Shown piece by piece: positions 38,425 through 51,595 of a DNA stretch of 64,000 nt. Where the stretch lies: contig CAUJHZ010000046.1 of NCBI GenBank assembly GCA_963205185.1, positions 91,007 through 155,006 on the forward strand, in the 5' to 3' direction. The stretch is from Planctomycetota bacterium (GTDB taxonomy: Bacteria > Planctomycetota > Phycisphaerae > Phycisphaerales > UBA5793). The notes under the pieces were generated by a model. That model saw only the letters and a program-made list of their open reading frames with translations, did not search any database and was not told the origin of the DNA. The stretch's first letter is position 1. The number at the start of each line of letters is the position of its first letter. Both the position numbers and the translations under genes were made by a program.

Positions 38425-38616
38425 GGCTTGCCGGATGCCGGCGCTGAGCGTGTTGAGATATGGGGTGCCGTGGTCTGGAGGGAGGCTCTGCGACCGAAAG
38501 GCCACGCGATGGCGCGCCGGATGAACAGAGCGGTTCGTTCACTCATCGCGCGCCCGCGTGGCCGGCGCTCCCGGAGCGTCGCTTCGACCACGGCACCTGC
38601 GGCTTTCACACCGTTC

Positions 38617-40095
<1,479 letters not shown>

Positions 40096-40123
40096 TCAGC
40101 CGGAACTCCCGGCTCTGGTGCTA

Positions 40124-40150
40124 TTATCAGGATAATCGTATCCTGAATAA
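40124..40150. promoter_or_regulatory. Candidate operator in the tpl-tig intergenic region
   Basis: TCAGGATA and TATCCTGA form a perfect 8-bp inverted repeat around ATCG (40127-40146), with TTA and TAA just outside. It is an AT-rich island in a GC-rich region, 47-73 bp upstream of the tpl start and upstream of the divergent tig. The GGATA half-sites resemble those bound by some Rrf2-type regulators, but the regulator is unknown. Confidence 0.5.
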
Positions 40151-40328
40151 GCGAGAGCGGGGTCGCCGGCGGCGGAATCGGGGTGAAATCCGGTGTCGGC
40201 CCGACGCACGCCATGTCGAAGCGTTTGGCCCGTTTGCCCCCGCGCGCTACCCTCACAGACTTAACTGAGACCACCCACAACCAGCCCTTGCGCCCCGGCG
40301 CACTGACGAATCAGGAACCCCGCTGACC

Positions 40329-41813
40329 ATGGCCACCACCACCGAGACCACCGAAGAACTCGCCCTCGACCGCGTTGACATCAAGGACGCCGGCGCGGCG
40401 TGCAAAAAGATCACCGTCGAAATCCCGGCGTCGGTCATCGACGACCGCATGGGCGACAACTTCACATCGCTGACGTCCGAAGTGCGGCTGCCCGGCTTCC
40501 GGCCCGGTAAAGCGCCGCGCAAACTGGTCGAACGCCGCTTTGCCAAGGGCGTCGCCGAAGAGACGCGCAATCGCCTCATGCGCGAAGCGGTTGAAAAGGT
40601 CGTCCGCGACAACAAGTTCAAGGTGATCGGCAACCCGGTCGAGACCGACGAGAAGATTCCCGACCTGCAGCCGGGCAAGGCGTTCAAGTTCACTTTCGAA
40701 ATTGAAGTTCTTCCCGACTTCGAACTGCCCAAGTACGACAACATACCTCTCCGCCGCCCGACCCTTGAAGTGAAGCGCGAGATGGTGGACAAGGAGATCA
40801 AGGTCCAGCAGGAGCGGCGCGGCACCGTCGTTCCCGTGGAGGGCGAACCCGAGCCGGGCGATTACTTCTTCGGCAGCGCCAAGATCAATGATCGCGAGGG
40901 CACCGCGCTGGGGACGGTCGCCGAAACGGTGAGCCGCCTGCCCTTGCCGGATGATCCGGACCGCGGTCCGATCGGCGGCATCCAGGTCGAGGGCCTGCGC
41001 GAACTGCTGGGCGGCAAGACCGCCGGCGAAACCGTCAGCGTCGAGACCACGGGCCCGGAGAACCACGAACTCGAAGCCGTGCGCGGCAAGCCGATCACCA
41101 TCGAGTTCAACATCGCCAATGTTGGAAGGCTCATTCCCGCGACCATGGAGCAGTTGCTCGCCATGACAGGACTGGAGATCGAAGGCCAGTTGCGCGAGCG
41201 CCTCGAACAGGCCCTGCAGGCGCAGATCGCCGGCGAGCAGCAGGACATTCTCCGCCGCCAGGTGGCCAAGTACCTGCTCGAGAATACCGAGATGGACCTG
41301 CCGCAGCGCGCCAGCGCCGCCCAGACGGCTCAGACCATCGAGTCGTTCCGCCTGCGCATGCTCAACCAGGGCATGCCGGCGTACCTCGTCGAAGAGCGCA
41401 TGGCTGAGATCCGCGAAGCCGGCGCCGAGCGCGCCGCCAAGGACCTCAAACTCATGTTCATCATGGAGCGGCTGTGCGAGGCCTTCGAGGTCAACGTGAC
41501 CGACGATGAGATCAACGGCCGCATCGCCCAGATCGCCATGCGGCAGAACACGCGTCCTGAGAAGTTGCGCCAGGAACTCATCCGCTCTGGCCGAGGGCCG
41601 ATGCTCGTGAACCAGTTGCGCCACGAGAAGGCGGCAGACCGGGTAATCGAGATGGCTGAAGTCTCCGAGATCACCGCCGAAGAGTGGAACAAGGAGATGG
41701 AGGCCGAGCGCGAGGCCGCCCGGGCCGAAGCCGAGAAGGGTGAAGGCTCGGAAGAGAAGTCCGCCGCGAAGAAGACCTCGGGCAAGAAGAAGAGCAAGAA
41801 GACCGAGGACTGA
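40329..41813 (+). CDS. tig: Trigger factor, ribosome-associated chaperone
   Basis: Ribosome-docked folding chaperone with peptidyl-prolyl isomerase fold. The ribosome-binding signature is GFRPGKAP (residues 56-63). The middle domain (residues about 175-260) has EPGDYFFGSAKI and an insert between PIGGIQVEGLRELLGGKTAGE; the C-terminal arms are helical. Length of 494 exceeds the usual 430-450 because of a Glu/Lys-rich tail (KKTSGKKKSKKTED). The usual downstream neighbours clpP and clpX are absent. An AGGA lies 12 bases before the ATG. Confidence 0.95.
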   Translation: MATTTETTEELALDRVDIKDAGAACKKITVEIPASVIDDRMGDNFTSLTSEVRLPGFRPGKAPRKLVERRFAKGVAEETRNRLMREAVEKVVRDNKFKVIGNPVETDEKIPDLQPGKAFKFTFEIEVLPDFELPKYDNIPLRRPTLEVKREMVDKEIKVQQERRGTVVPVEGEPEPGDYFFGSAKINDREGTALGTVAETVSRLPLPDDPDRGPIGGIQVEGLRELLGGKTAGETVSVETTGPENHELEAVRGKPITIEFNIANVGRLIPATMEQLLAMTGLEIEGQLRERLEQALQAQIAGEQQDILRRQVAKYLLENTEMDLPQRASAAQTAQTIESFRLRMLNQGMPAYLVEERMAEIREAGAERAAKDLKLMFIMERLCEAFEVNVTDDEINGRIAQIAMRQNTRPEKLRQELIRSGRGPMLVNQLRHEKAADRVIEMAEVSEITAEEWNKEMEAEREAARAEAEKGEGSEEKSAAKKTSGKKKSKKTED

Positions 41814-41891
41814 ATCGCCGGGGCGGGACTGCCGCAGACGAATAACCGCAGCGACGCGGCTGTCCGCTGCTAGGCGCCCGCCAGCCAGCGC

Positions 41892-42887
41892 TTACCGCGC
41901 CTCTAGCGCCTCGCGGAACATCTCGGCACAGCGCTTCCACGAGAAGCCCTGCGCGTACTTCAGGCACGACGCGGGATCGATCTTCAATGCCTTGCGAATC
42001 GCCGCGGCCAGATCGTCATCGAGCGCACCCGACACGCCAGGCGAGACCACGTCGATCGGGCCCGTCACCGGATAGGCCGCAACCGGCACGCCGCACGCCA
42101 TGGCTTCGAGCATCACCACGCCAAACGTATCGGTCCGGCTCGGAAAAACGAAGACGTCGGCCGCCGCGTAGTGCTTCGCCAGTTCCTCGCCTTTCTTGAC
42201 GCCAACGAAGTGCGCGTTGGGAAACTTCCGCTGCAGTCCGGCGCGCGCGGGTCCGTCGCCGACGGTGTACTTGCTGCCCGGCACATCCGCTTCGAGAAAC
42301 GCCTCGATGTTCTTCTCCGTGGCGACCCGGCCGACGTAGAGGCTGATAGGGCGCTCGCCGGGCAGAAAGTTCTTGTCGCCGGGCTTGAAGAGGTCGGTGT
42401 CCACGCCGCGCGTCCAGACGCGCACGTTGGTGAAGCCGCGCGCATCGAGTTCTTCCTTCACGCGCGCCGTCGGCACGAGTGTCGCGTTGGCCCGGCCGTG
42501 AAACCAGCGCATAACGCGATACGTCCAGCCGGCGGGAATCCAGGCGTACTTCTTGAGGTACTGCGGGAACTGGGTGTGATACGAGGTGTTGAACGCCATG
42601 CCGCGCCGGCCGCAATGCAACCGTGCAGCGATGCCCAGCGGCCCTTCGGTGGCAATATGAATTGCGTCCGGTTTGAACTCGCGCAGCAGGGCTCGCACCT
42701 TGCGACCCGGCAGCCACGCGAGGCGAATCTCCGGATAGCGCGGCAGCGGATACGTGCGGAAGAGTTGCGGGTTGATGACGAGGATCTCATCGCCCATCGC
42801 CTCAAGTTGACGCACGACGTGACCCAGCGTGGTCACCACGCCGTTGACCTGCGGCGGCCAGGCGTCAGTGACAAGTGCGATTCGCAT
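41892..42887 (-). CDS. GT4-family glycosyltransferase
   Basis: GT-B fold retaining glycosyltransferase. The N-terminus MRIALVTDAWPPQVNGVV is typical of the SqdX/PimB-like subgroup that transfers mannose or related sugars to lipids. NTSYHTQFPQYL, VWTRGVDTDLFKP and YVGRVATEKNIE follow. The E-x7-E nucleotide-sugar motif is represented by DTFGVVMLEAMACG, with the first Glu replaced by Asp. Length 331 residues is slightly short but complete. It is followed, 29 bp upstream in transcription order, by the DUF2961 gene on the same strand. Donor and acceptor are not known. Confidence 0.88.
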   Translation of the reverse strand: MRIALVTDAWPPQVNGVVTTLGHVVRQLEAMGDEILVINPQLFRTYPLPRYPEIRLAWLPGRKVRALLREFKPDAIHIATEGPLGIAARLHCGRRGMAFNTSYHTQFPQYLKKYAWIPAGWTYRVMRWFHGRANATLVPTARVKEELDARGFTNVRVWTRGVDTDLFKPGDKNFLPGERPISLYVGRVATEKNIEAFLEADVPGSKYTVGDGPARAGLQRKFPNAHFVGVKKGEELAKHYAAADVFVFPSRTDTFGVVMLEAMACGVPVAAYPVTGPIDVVSPGVSGALDDDLAAAIRKALKIDPASCLKYAQGFSWKRCAEMFREALEAR

Positions 42888-42916
42888 GTCGATTGTTGGC
42901 GGCTTGCAGGTCGGAT

Positions 42917-44011
42917 TCAGCGCGAGAGGCGTTCATTCATCGAAGGCAAACCCGGCCCGGGCAACCCCGGCAGCGCCTGGTACCAGTACGCCACCGAGGC
43001 GATGTCATCGGTGAGCGGCTGGAACTTGCGCGTCGGATACCAGCCCAGCGCCTGCACGGTCACGCGCAGATTCTCGCGGAAGCAGATCGGATCGGGAATG
43101 TGCCAGCGATACAGGCCGTGGCACGGCACGCGCTCGCCGCCGACGAGTGCCTGCGGGTAGCCGAGATACGGCGTCGAATAGGTCACCGGCCCGCTCGTCT
43201 CGGGGTTGACTGCAGCGCGAAAACCCCACGCCCCGCCGAAGTAGTCTTCGGTGCCGGTGCCGCAGATCGTGGGGTGCTCGCCGTCGCCGTCGAGGTAGAA
43301 CTTGAGTTCACCCTCGCCCCACCACATGTTCGAGAACTGGTTCCACACGAGATAGGTGCCGACGTGGTGCCCTCGCCCCTGCACGCCGTCGAGGATGGTG
43401 TGCTCGGGATGCTCGCGGCTCGTCATGGAGCGGCGCCACTGCGCGTGCAGATACGCCGCGTCCGCGGGCACGTCCGTCAGCGCGTAGGTGATCTGGTAAA
43501 AGAACTCGGTCAGATCCTGCGGCCCGTCGTTGGTGATCTCGATGCGAATGCGCCTGGCAAACGGCATGGGCCAGTAGGAGTTCATCCCTCCGCGCGGGTT
43601 GACCGCGACGGGGATCGAACTGATCAAGGCGCAGCCATCGATGCCATTGGCGAAGAAATCGCCCAGCGGCGTCTCGACGCTGGGCGTCTTCTGGTCATCG
43701 TAATAGATGCGCAGCGCGATCATGCGCAGGCGCTCGTGGAGCACGGTCATCCAGATGTGCTGAACGACACCGGGGCCGGCCACGTCGGCGAGCACGACGG
43801 TTTCGCCGGATTTCACGCGGATGCACGGCCGGACCTTCCAGCCCTTGCCCAGCTCGGATGCGGCGCTGGAAATCGGATCGGCCGGACCGGGCGAGGCCTT
43901 GGCCCCGCCGCCGCGCGCGCCATCGGGGTTTTCGGCGCTGATGGAGCGCGTCTCGGCGTCGCGCAGCATGGCGATGCCGCCCAGGCCCAGCGAAGACAGA
44001 TGATCGAACAC
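42917..44011 (-). CDS. DUF2961 (GH172-type) protein
   Basis: Member of the DUF2961 family, now partly described as glycoside hydrolase family 172 (difructose-anhydride and arabinofuranoside enzymes). The family stretch GTGTEDYFGGAWGF is clear, together with WPMPFARRIRIEITN and GVVQHIWMTV. No signal peptide is visible at the N-terminus, so it may act in the cytosol. The 364 residues match the core domain. The ATG at 44011 has GAGGAG upstream. It lies in a same-strand run with threonine aldolase (18 bp) and the glycosyltransferase. Substrate is unknown. Confidence 0.85.
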   Translation of the reverse strand: MFDHLSSLGLGGIAMLRDAETRSISAENPDGARGGGAKASPGPADPISSAASELGKGWKVRPCIRVKSGETVVLADVAGPGVVQHIWMTVLHERLRMIALRIYYDDQKTPSVETPLGDFFANGIDGCALISSIPVAVNPRGGMNSYWPMPFARRIRIEITNDGPQDLTEFFYQITYALTDVPADAAYLHAQWRRSMTSREHPEHTILDGVQGRGHHVGTYLVWNQFSNMWWGEGELKFYLDGDGEHPTICGTGTEDYFGGAWGFRAAVNPETSGPVTYSTPYLGYPQALVGGERVPCHGLYRWHIPDPICFRENLRVTVQALGWYPTRKFQPLTDDIASVAYWYQALPGLPGPGLPSMNERLSR

Positions 44012-44029
44012 GTCCGCTCCTCGCGCCGT

Positions 44030-45085
44030 TCAGGCCGGCGTCTGCTGCAGAACGCCGGCGATGATCTCCGCCGCCCGCTTCGCCTGCTCGGCGGAGACCT
44101 CCAGGTGGAACACCGCCCGCAGGCGCTGCGGGCCCGTGGCGAACATGCGCACGCCTTCCTTCTCGAGCCGGCGGACGAACTTCTTGGCCGGCCCCCACTT
44201 GGGATCGATGTCGAAAAACACCATGTTCGTCTCGACCTCGCTCACATCCAGCGTGATGCCCGGCACCTGCGCAATGCGCTGCGCGAATGCTTTGGCGTTG
44301 GCGTGATCGTCGGCCAGGCGCTTGACGTGGTGGTCGAGCGCGTAGATCGCGCCCGAGGCGATCACACCCGACTGCCGCATTGTGCCGCCGAGCATCTTAC
44401 GGAAGTGATGCGCTGTCTGGATCGTCTCCTCATCGCCGGCGAGCACCGACCCCACTGGCGCTCCCAGGCCCTTGGAAAAGCACATCGAGACTGTATCGAC
44501 GTGCTGCGTATACGCGGTGGGATCCACCCCCGCCGCGATGCACGCGTTGAGCAGGCGGGCCCCATCCATGTGCACGCGCAGACCCATCTCGTGGGCCTGG
44601 TCGCACACGGCCTTGACCTGCTCGACCTTCCACACGGCGCCGCCGCCGCGATTGTGGGTGTTTTCGATGATGACCAGGCTCGTGCGCGGGTAGTGGATCT
44701 GCAGCGGGCGCACGTTGGCTTCGATCACATCGGGTCCAAAGATGCCGCGCCGCCCGGGCACGAAGCGCACGGAGCAGCCGGCCACGGCGGCGAACCCGCC
44801 GGTCTCGTAGAAATAGAAGTGGCTCTCGTTGTGGGCGATGATTTCCTCGCCGTGCCGCGTCTGCGAACAGATGCCGCAGAGATTGGCCATCGTTCCCGAG
44901 GGAACATACACCGAGTCCGCCTTGCCCAGCAGATTCGCCGCCTTCTCCTGAAGTCTGATGACGGTCGGCTCATCGCCGAGCACATCATCGCCAACCTCCG
45001 CTCGCGCCATGACATCCCGCATCGCCTGCGTCGGCGTCGTGACGGTGTCACTGCGCAGATCGATCGCACTGGCCCCACTGTTCAT
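44030..45085 (-). CDS. ltaE: Low-specificity L-threonine aldolase
   Basis: PLP enzyme that cleaves L-threonine and L-allo-threonine to glycine and acetaldehyde. The N-terminus IDLRSDTVTTPTQAMRDVM is diagnostic, as are VGDDVLGDEPTV, PSGTMANLCG and HMDGARLLNA. The Schiff-base lysine is in CFSKGLGAPVGS (Lys near 205). Length 351 residues is typical. The ATG at 45085 has GGGAGGG seven bases upstream. It is the first gene of a run with the GH172 and glycosyltransferase genes, though no metabolic link is obvious. Confidence 0.94.
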   Translation of the reverse strand: MNSGASAIDLRSDTVTTPTQAMRDVMARAEVGDDVLGDEPTVIRLQEKAANLLGKADSVYVPSGTMANLCGICSQTRHGEEIIAHNESHFYFYETGGFAAVAGCSVRFVPGRRGIFGPDVIEANVRPLQIHYPRTSLVIIENTHNRGGGAVWKVEQVKAVCDQAHEMGLRVHMDGARLLNACIAAGVDPTAYTQHVDTVSMCFSKGLGAPVGSVLAGDEETIQTAHHFRKMLGGTMRQSGVIASGAIYALDHHVKRLADDHANAKAFAQRIAQVPGITLDVSEVETNMVFFDIDPKWGPAKKFVRRLEKEGVRMFATGPQRLRAVFHLEVSAEQAKRAAEIIAGVLQQTPA

Positions 45086-45169
45086 AACGGTCCCTCCCAC
45101 GGGTGTTTATGAAACGCCGTATGGTAGAGGGCCGCGTCGCGTTTTCCCGGCTCAGAGGGACGCCATCTG

Positions 45170-47272
45170 TTACGGGAAGCGATATCCGACGAGGTTGCTC
45201 ACTGCGCAAGCCTGCCGGTCCACCGCCTGGAGCAGGATCATCCGGCCAGACGCCGCGGCTGGAACGAAGAGCGTCAGCTCCACATCGCCGTCGCGGTCCG
45301 CCAGCGCCTGCCCGACCAGCCGGGCATTGGCGATCTCCACGCTCAGACCCGGGCAGCCCGGAACCGCCGTGAGACCGACGTTCACGCCGTAAACAAACGC
45401 GATCCTGGTCTCCGGCGTCGCGCCGGCGGCCTGGAACAGGTTGCTGCGCCCGGCCAGGCCCGGGTGCGGGTGCACCGCGACAAAGGCCTCGGTCTCTCCC
45501 TGGAACTCATAACTGCCCATATCCGTCAGATCTCTCTCGCCGTAGCCGGCATCCGGCATGCCGCGATCGTCGCGGAACCGGTGATTCCCATCGAGGTCCC
45601 AATCGGTCGCCGCCTGGCTGTTGTCGCCCGAGTCGATGCCGGGCGATGCGGGGCGCAATCTGAAGTCGTCAGCCATGGCATCGACGAACATCGGATCGGC
45701 ATCGAGATTGCCCACACCCGGCCAGCCTTCGGTCACGATGCTGCGCTCGACTGCGAGGCGCTGCGAGCCGTCGAAAATGCCATCGGGTCCGTTGCCGTGC
45801 ACGATGGAGTTGACGATGAGGCTGTCGCTCCCGCCTTCGGATGCAATGTGAACGCCGCCCCCGCTGTCGCTGCTCGTATTGAGCGCGATGGTGGCGCCGG
45901 TCAGTCGAAGCGGCGGCGCCTGCGCGTAGAGCCCGCCGCCCGCGTCGAGCGCGTCGTTGCGAACGACCAGCGAGTTGTTGAGGATCACGTCGGCGAGCAG
46001 GTATGCGGCCCCGCCGTGCCGGCCGGCGCGGTTGCCGCGGAAGTCGAGCCAGTCGCCCGTAAGCGAGGCGGCGTGCAGCCCTCCGCCGTCGTGTCCGGCG
46101 ATGTTGTCGATGAACTCGCACAGCGACCACCGGTCGGCGCTGGTGCTGCCGAAGACGGCCCCGCCATCGCGCCCGGCTTCATTGCCGACGAATCGAATGC
46201 GCTCGAAGAGACCGGCGCTGCCTTCGCGCACGAAGATGCCGCCGCCGTCATCTTCGGCGCGGTTGTCGTGGATCAGCACATCCACGACCTGGAACGAATC
46301 GCCGTAGACGTAGAGCGCTGCGCCCGCGGCCGCTTCGTTCTCCGCAAACTCACAGTCGCGCAGAATGAATCGACCACCGAGATAGGCTCCCCCGCCACTG
46401 GCGTAGCGGGCTTCCCCTTCGCGCACCGCGGCGTTGCCGACAAAGCGCGTACTCTGGATCGTGCTGAGCGGCTCGCTTGGGTGCGCGGCACTGAACTTCT
46501 GAATTCCAGCCCCAACGCCAGTGTACTGGGGCCGCACGACATTCCAGGAGATTTCCGAACGCATGATGTGTACGCCGCTGTACTGGTCGATCTGAATGCC
46601 CGCTCCGCCAACCGACGCCTCATTCCTCGTGATGACCGATGAGTCGATGATCGCTATCGCGCCGTCACGAACGCCGATTCCTCCGCTGTCCGGGGCGTTG
46701 GAATTGTCTTGAATCGTCGAGTGGACGATGTAGACGATGGAGTCGCCCGCAATGTGGATACCGCCTGCGATCGGAAAGGAGCCCGGCGTGCACTGCTCGA
46801 TGATGCAATTGCGAATCTCGACATCCGCGTTGGCGATGCAGATGCCTCCGGCCCACATGCCCTTGCCGCGCCGAATCGTCACGCCCTCGATCAGCACCGG
46901 TCGATCTTCGGTTGAATGACAGAAGTCAAACGCGAGGTCCGCCAGTTCACAGTCGATGATGCACTGCTCCGGCCCGCCCGATGAGCGCAGGCTGAGTTCC
47001 TTCTCGTGGAACAGAATGCCCCGGTTGCCCTCGCCCGTGTACAGCCCGTCGGCGAGGATGACGGTGTCAAAGTCGCTCGCCGCGTCGATACCCGCCTGGA
47101 TCGTGGCTTTGGGCCCGTCGGGGGCTTCGCAGACGGGCGAGAGCCCGGTCCACAAGTCGTTGCCGCACGAGCTGTTGACGTAATACGTCGTCTGGCTCAG
47201 GGCCGAAGTGCCGATGGCAAGCGCGGCGCTCATTGCAAGCGCACAGAGACGTTGACCTGCGAGTGCGTGCAT
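45170..47272 (-). CDS. Secreted right-handed beta-helix protein with C-terminal module A
   Basis: Exported protein of 700 residues. A signal peptide (LCALAMSAALAIGTSALSQ) leads to TYYVNSSCGNDLWTGLSPV. Then come IQAGIDAASDFDTVILADG and many short repeats typical of parallel beta-helices and polymorphic outer-membrane-like repeats, for example NEASVGGAGIQIDQYSG, NRAEDDGGGIFVREGS and NIAGHDGGGLHAASL. After residue about 595 comes a short linker and then module A: QAAGATPETRIAFVYG, DRDGDVELTLFVPA, ILLQAVDRQACAVSNL. Probably a surface adhesin or glycan-binding protein. GGAGGA precedes the ATG at 47272. Confidence 0.85.
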   Translation of the reverse strand: MHALAGQRLCALAMSAALAIGTSALSQTTYYVNSSCGNDLWTGLSPVCEAPDGPKATIQAGIDAASDFDTVILADGLYTGEGNRGILFHEKELSLRSSGGPEQCIIDCELADLAFDFCHSTEDRPVLIEGVTIRRGKGMWAGGICIANADVEIRNCIIEQCTPGSFPIAGGIHIAGDSIVYIVHSTIQDNSNAPDSGGIGVRDGAIAIIDSSVITRNEASVGGAGIQIDQYSGVHIMRSEISWNVVRPQYTGVGAGIQKFSAAHPSEPLSTIQSTRFVGNAAVREGEARYASGGGAYLGGRFILRDCEFAENEAAAGAALYVYGDSFQVVDVLIHDNRAEDDGGGIFVREGSAGLFERIRFVGNEAGRDGGAVFGSTSADRWSLCEFIDNIAGHDGGGLHAASLTGDWLDFRGNRAGRHGGAAYLLADVILNNSLVVRNDALDAGGGLYAQAPPLRLTGATIALNTSSDSGGGVHIASEGGSDSLIVNSIVHGNGPDGIFDGSQRLAVERSIVTEGWPGVGNLDADPMFVDAMADDFRLRPASPGIDSGDNSQAATDWDLDGNHRFRDDRGMPDAGYGERDLTDMGSYEFQGETEAFVAVHPHPGLAGRSNLFQAAGATPETRIAFVYGVNVGLTAVPGCPGLSVEIANARLVGQALADRDGDVELTLFVPAAASGRMILLQAVDRQACAVSNLVGYRFP

Positions 47273-47430
47273 GGTCAGTCCTCCAGGTTGGGGGCCGGTG
47301 TGCAAGGCCCCGGGGCGGGAAGCCGCACCCGCAGCGCGATGCCGCAGGCGTCGACACATAGAAGCTAACCGATCCCGGGGGCGGTGTCAATGGAAAAAGG
47401 CCGGCACTGCCGACTTTCTGCACAAAAGCA

Positions 47431-47461
47431 AAAGCCCCCGAGAGGAGGCCTCGGGGGCTTT
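47431..47461 (-). terminator. Terminator downstream of fusA
   Basis: AAAGCCCCCGAG and CTCGGGGGCTTT form a perfect 12-bp stem around AGGAGGC. On the minus strand it lies 29 bp beyond the fusA stop and is followed by TTTGCTTTTGTGC, so it should end the fusA transcript. Confidence 0.85.
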
Positions 47462-47489
47462 GGGCGGTTGATGGGCAAAGCGCGACACG

Positions 47490-49604
<2,115 letters not shown>

Positions 49605-49815
49605 GGCGTGTCCTTTGATAATCAATTCGCTTCGGCCGGCGGCGCCGATCGGCCCGCCGGCGGTTGTTTATGAATCCACTGCCGGCGCGCTGCGCCGGCT
49701 CCTGCAAACTCCCCTGCGCGCCGGTGGGCACGCAGAGTCGAAATCGGGTTGTTTTGCGGTCGCCGCGGCACGGACGCTGCTGAGCGTGGGTGCCGGCGGA
49801 TGAAGAGAGGGTTGG

Positions 49816-50045
49816 GTGGGCCCTGTCGTCAGGTTTTTCAACCGCCTCGGTTCACACCGAGGCGTCGGGCCCCCGGGTGAACCGTTAGTCGTCTTCGTCG
49901 TTCAAAGGAAGACTCCCTTCGGCCAACTTGTGCGGCCCGGCTGGGTGCAACCGGGCCCAATGAGCAGCGGGCAACCCCACTGCAATTGCTGCCTGATAAT
50001 AGCCTGTTCGCGACGGGCCGGCGTGGGGTTGCACTGACCTGCCAA
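49816..50045. other. Hairpin-rich gene-free segment, candidate structured RNA or fusA leader
   Basis: Between fusA and tRNA-Leu (49605-50356) I find no supported protein gene. Several perfect inverted repeats are packed into 230 bp. They are GCCTCGGT/ACCGAGGC around TCAC (near 49845), GTCTTC/GAAGAC (49890-49912), GGCCCGG/CCGGGCC (49934-49957) and GCAACCCCAC/GTGGGGTTGC (49972-50032). GGGTTG and TGGGCCC near one end can also pair with CAACCC and GGGCCCA near the other on the minus strand, closing a multibranch fold. A TATTAT box on the minus strand (49996-50001) could start a transcript of about 180 nt toward fusA. No match to a known RNA class is recognised. Confidence 0.35.
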
Positions 50046-50356
50046 TGGGCAATCATCGGACGTTTCCATCCCCGGCATAATCCGATCCGACCCCTCCGCC
50101 AGCCGAACTCGCCCCTGCCGGCTGCTGCAACCCGCCAGATCCCGGCACGCACAACTCCCAAGCCGCGCCCGCCCGCTCGGAAGTTGGGTTACGCGCGGCG
50201 GGCCGTTCGAGTTCGCCGCAGCACTCGATTCGGGCCCTTACCCGACCGGACTTGCGCGAAGCAAACGCTGCCGCCGCGGCGAACCTCGATCCCCGCTGCT
50301 TGATATGATTCGCGGCAAGGCTATTGTCGGCGGCGCGCCCGGCGCGCTCCACACAC

Positions 50357-50442
50357 GCGGATGTGGCGGAACTGGCAGACGCGCCAGATTCAGGTTCTGG
50401 TGGGAGTAAAATCCCGTGGAGGTTCAAATCCTCTCATCCGCA
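50357..50442 (+). tRNA. tRNA-Leu (anticodon CAG)
   Basis: 86 nt. The acceptor stem GCGGATG pairs with CATCCGC, discriminator A, no encoded CCA. The anticodon arm is CCAGA-TTCAGGT-TCTGG with anticodon CAG. A long class II variable arm (GGGAGTAAAATCCC) and T arm GAGG-TTCAAAT-CCTC follow. It reads CUG, a frequent codon in this GC-rich genome. Confidence 0.95.
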
Positions 50443-50522
50443 TTCCCGATTCGCGGCCCGAGATGGTTCCTCGGGCCGGCGTTCGTTTTGGCACCCAATC
50501 AGCAAGGCAGACGGTAAGGCCC

Positions 50523-51467
50523 ATGCCCGGCGCCAAGTCATTCCCGCCCGAACTCCGCCGCCGCAACCGCATCACCCTGCTCATCCTGCTGGGCATTGTA
50601 GCGATCTGCGCTGCCATTCCCGTCGTCGATCGCCTGCTCACCAAACCGATTCCCGTGGTGAACCAGACGGCCCGCGACCTCTTCCCGCCCAAGGCCGCCG
50701 GCACGCCGCTGCTCACGCTCTACGCGCCGCCCGAGGCAAACCTGACGGCCGCCGTCGCCACGATGCTCGAGCGCTACGAGCCGGCGGCGCAGGCCGTGTT
50801 CCCTGAGCCGCCCACCCCCATCGAGGTCGCGCTGCTGTCCGACCCCGTCGAGACGAAGCAGGTGTGGATCCAGATCTTCTCGGCCGACGATCGCAAGCCG
50901 GGCCAGCGCGGCGTGGGTCGCTCGAGCTTCGTGCTCTACGACGCGCAGCCGAGCGAGGCCCTTTCGGCCGAGCAGCAGGCCGGCGAAGTGGCGCACCTGA
51001 TCGGCCGCGCATTGCTCGAACAGAAGCTCGAAGAGCGCCTGCGACTCGTCTCCGAGCCGTACGCCTGGCTGGTGTCGGACATGATGGCCGTAGCGCTGAT
51101 GCCCGGACTTGAAGATGAAGCATGGGCCGAGTACATCGCCCTGCGCGAGACGCACGAGCCGCTCACCGAGCGCGCCTGGCTGGGCGGGTTCGACGGCAAG
51201 GGCCCGAGCCCGCTGGCGCGCGTGACGACGCGGCTGCTCGCCGCCGAGTTCCTGCGCAGCCGGCGGAGCACCGAGTTCGTGCCGCTGATCCGCGACGGCT
51301 ACGACCTCGAGACCGCGTTCCGCGCCATGGCCAGCGGCCTGCTCACCGGCGGCGGCCAGCGCGAGGACGCGCCGCCCGAGTCCATACCCGGCACCTCATT
51401 CGACGCGATGATCCAGCGCCTCGAGCAGCGGATGCAGGCGCGCCAGGCGCCCGGCGAAGACGGCTGA
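50523..51467 (+). CDS. Single-helix anchored exported protein of unknown function
   Basis: 314 residues. A basic N-terminus precedes one membrane helix (ITLLILLGIVAICAAIPVV), and the rest is predicted outside the cytosol. No family is recognised; the body is alpha-helical with Arg/Glu-rich stretches (VAHLIGRALLEQKLEERLRL) and an MxQRLEQRMQAR tail that could form a short coiled coil. The frame is open upstream to 50361 but that part is tRNA-Leu sequence read as protein, so I start at the ATG at 50523, which has AAGG before it. It lies between two tRNA genes. Confidence 0.72.
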   Translation: MPGAKSFPPELRRRNRITLLILLGIVAICAAIPVVDRLLTKPIPVVNQTARDLFPPKAAGTPLLTLYAPPEANLTAAVATMLERYEPAAQAVFPEPPTPIEVALLSDPVETKQVWIQIFSADDRKPGQRGVGRSSFVLYDAQPSEALSAEQQAGEVAHLIGRALLEQKLEERLRLVSEPYAWLVSDMMAVALMPGLEDEAWAEYIALRETHEPLTERAWLGGFDGKGPSPLARVTTRLLAAEFLRSRRSTEFVPLIRDGYDLETAFRAMASGLLTGGGQREDAPPESIPGTSFDAMIQRLEQRMQARQAPGEDG

Positions 51468-51595
51468 CCGCCGCACGCGCGCTCCATCATCGCAACAGGG
51501 AACCGGTGCGAATCGCCAACGACCAATCGACCCGCTCGCGCCGCAGTCAGCCTCTTGCAAACCACGCCGGCGGCGGTATCGTCCCACACTCGACC

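Noticed and set aside
50361..50522. N-terminal extension of the exported protein into tRNA-Leu
   Set aside because: The extension is tRNA sequence translated in a chance frame; the real start at 50523 has a ribosome binding site and is followed by the membrane anchor.
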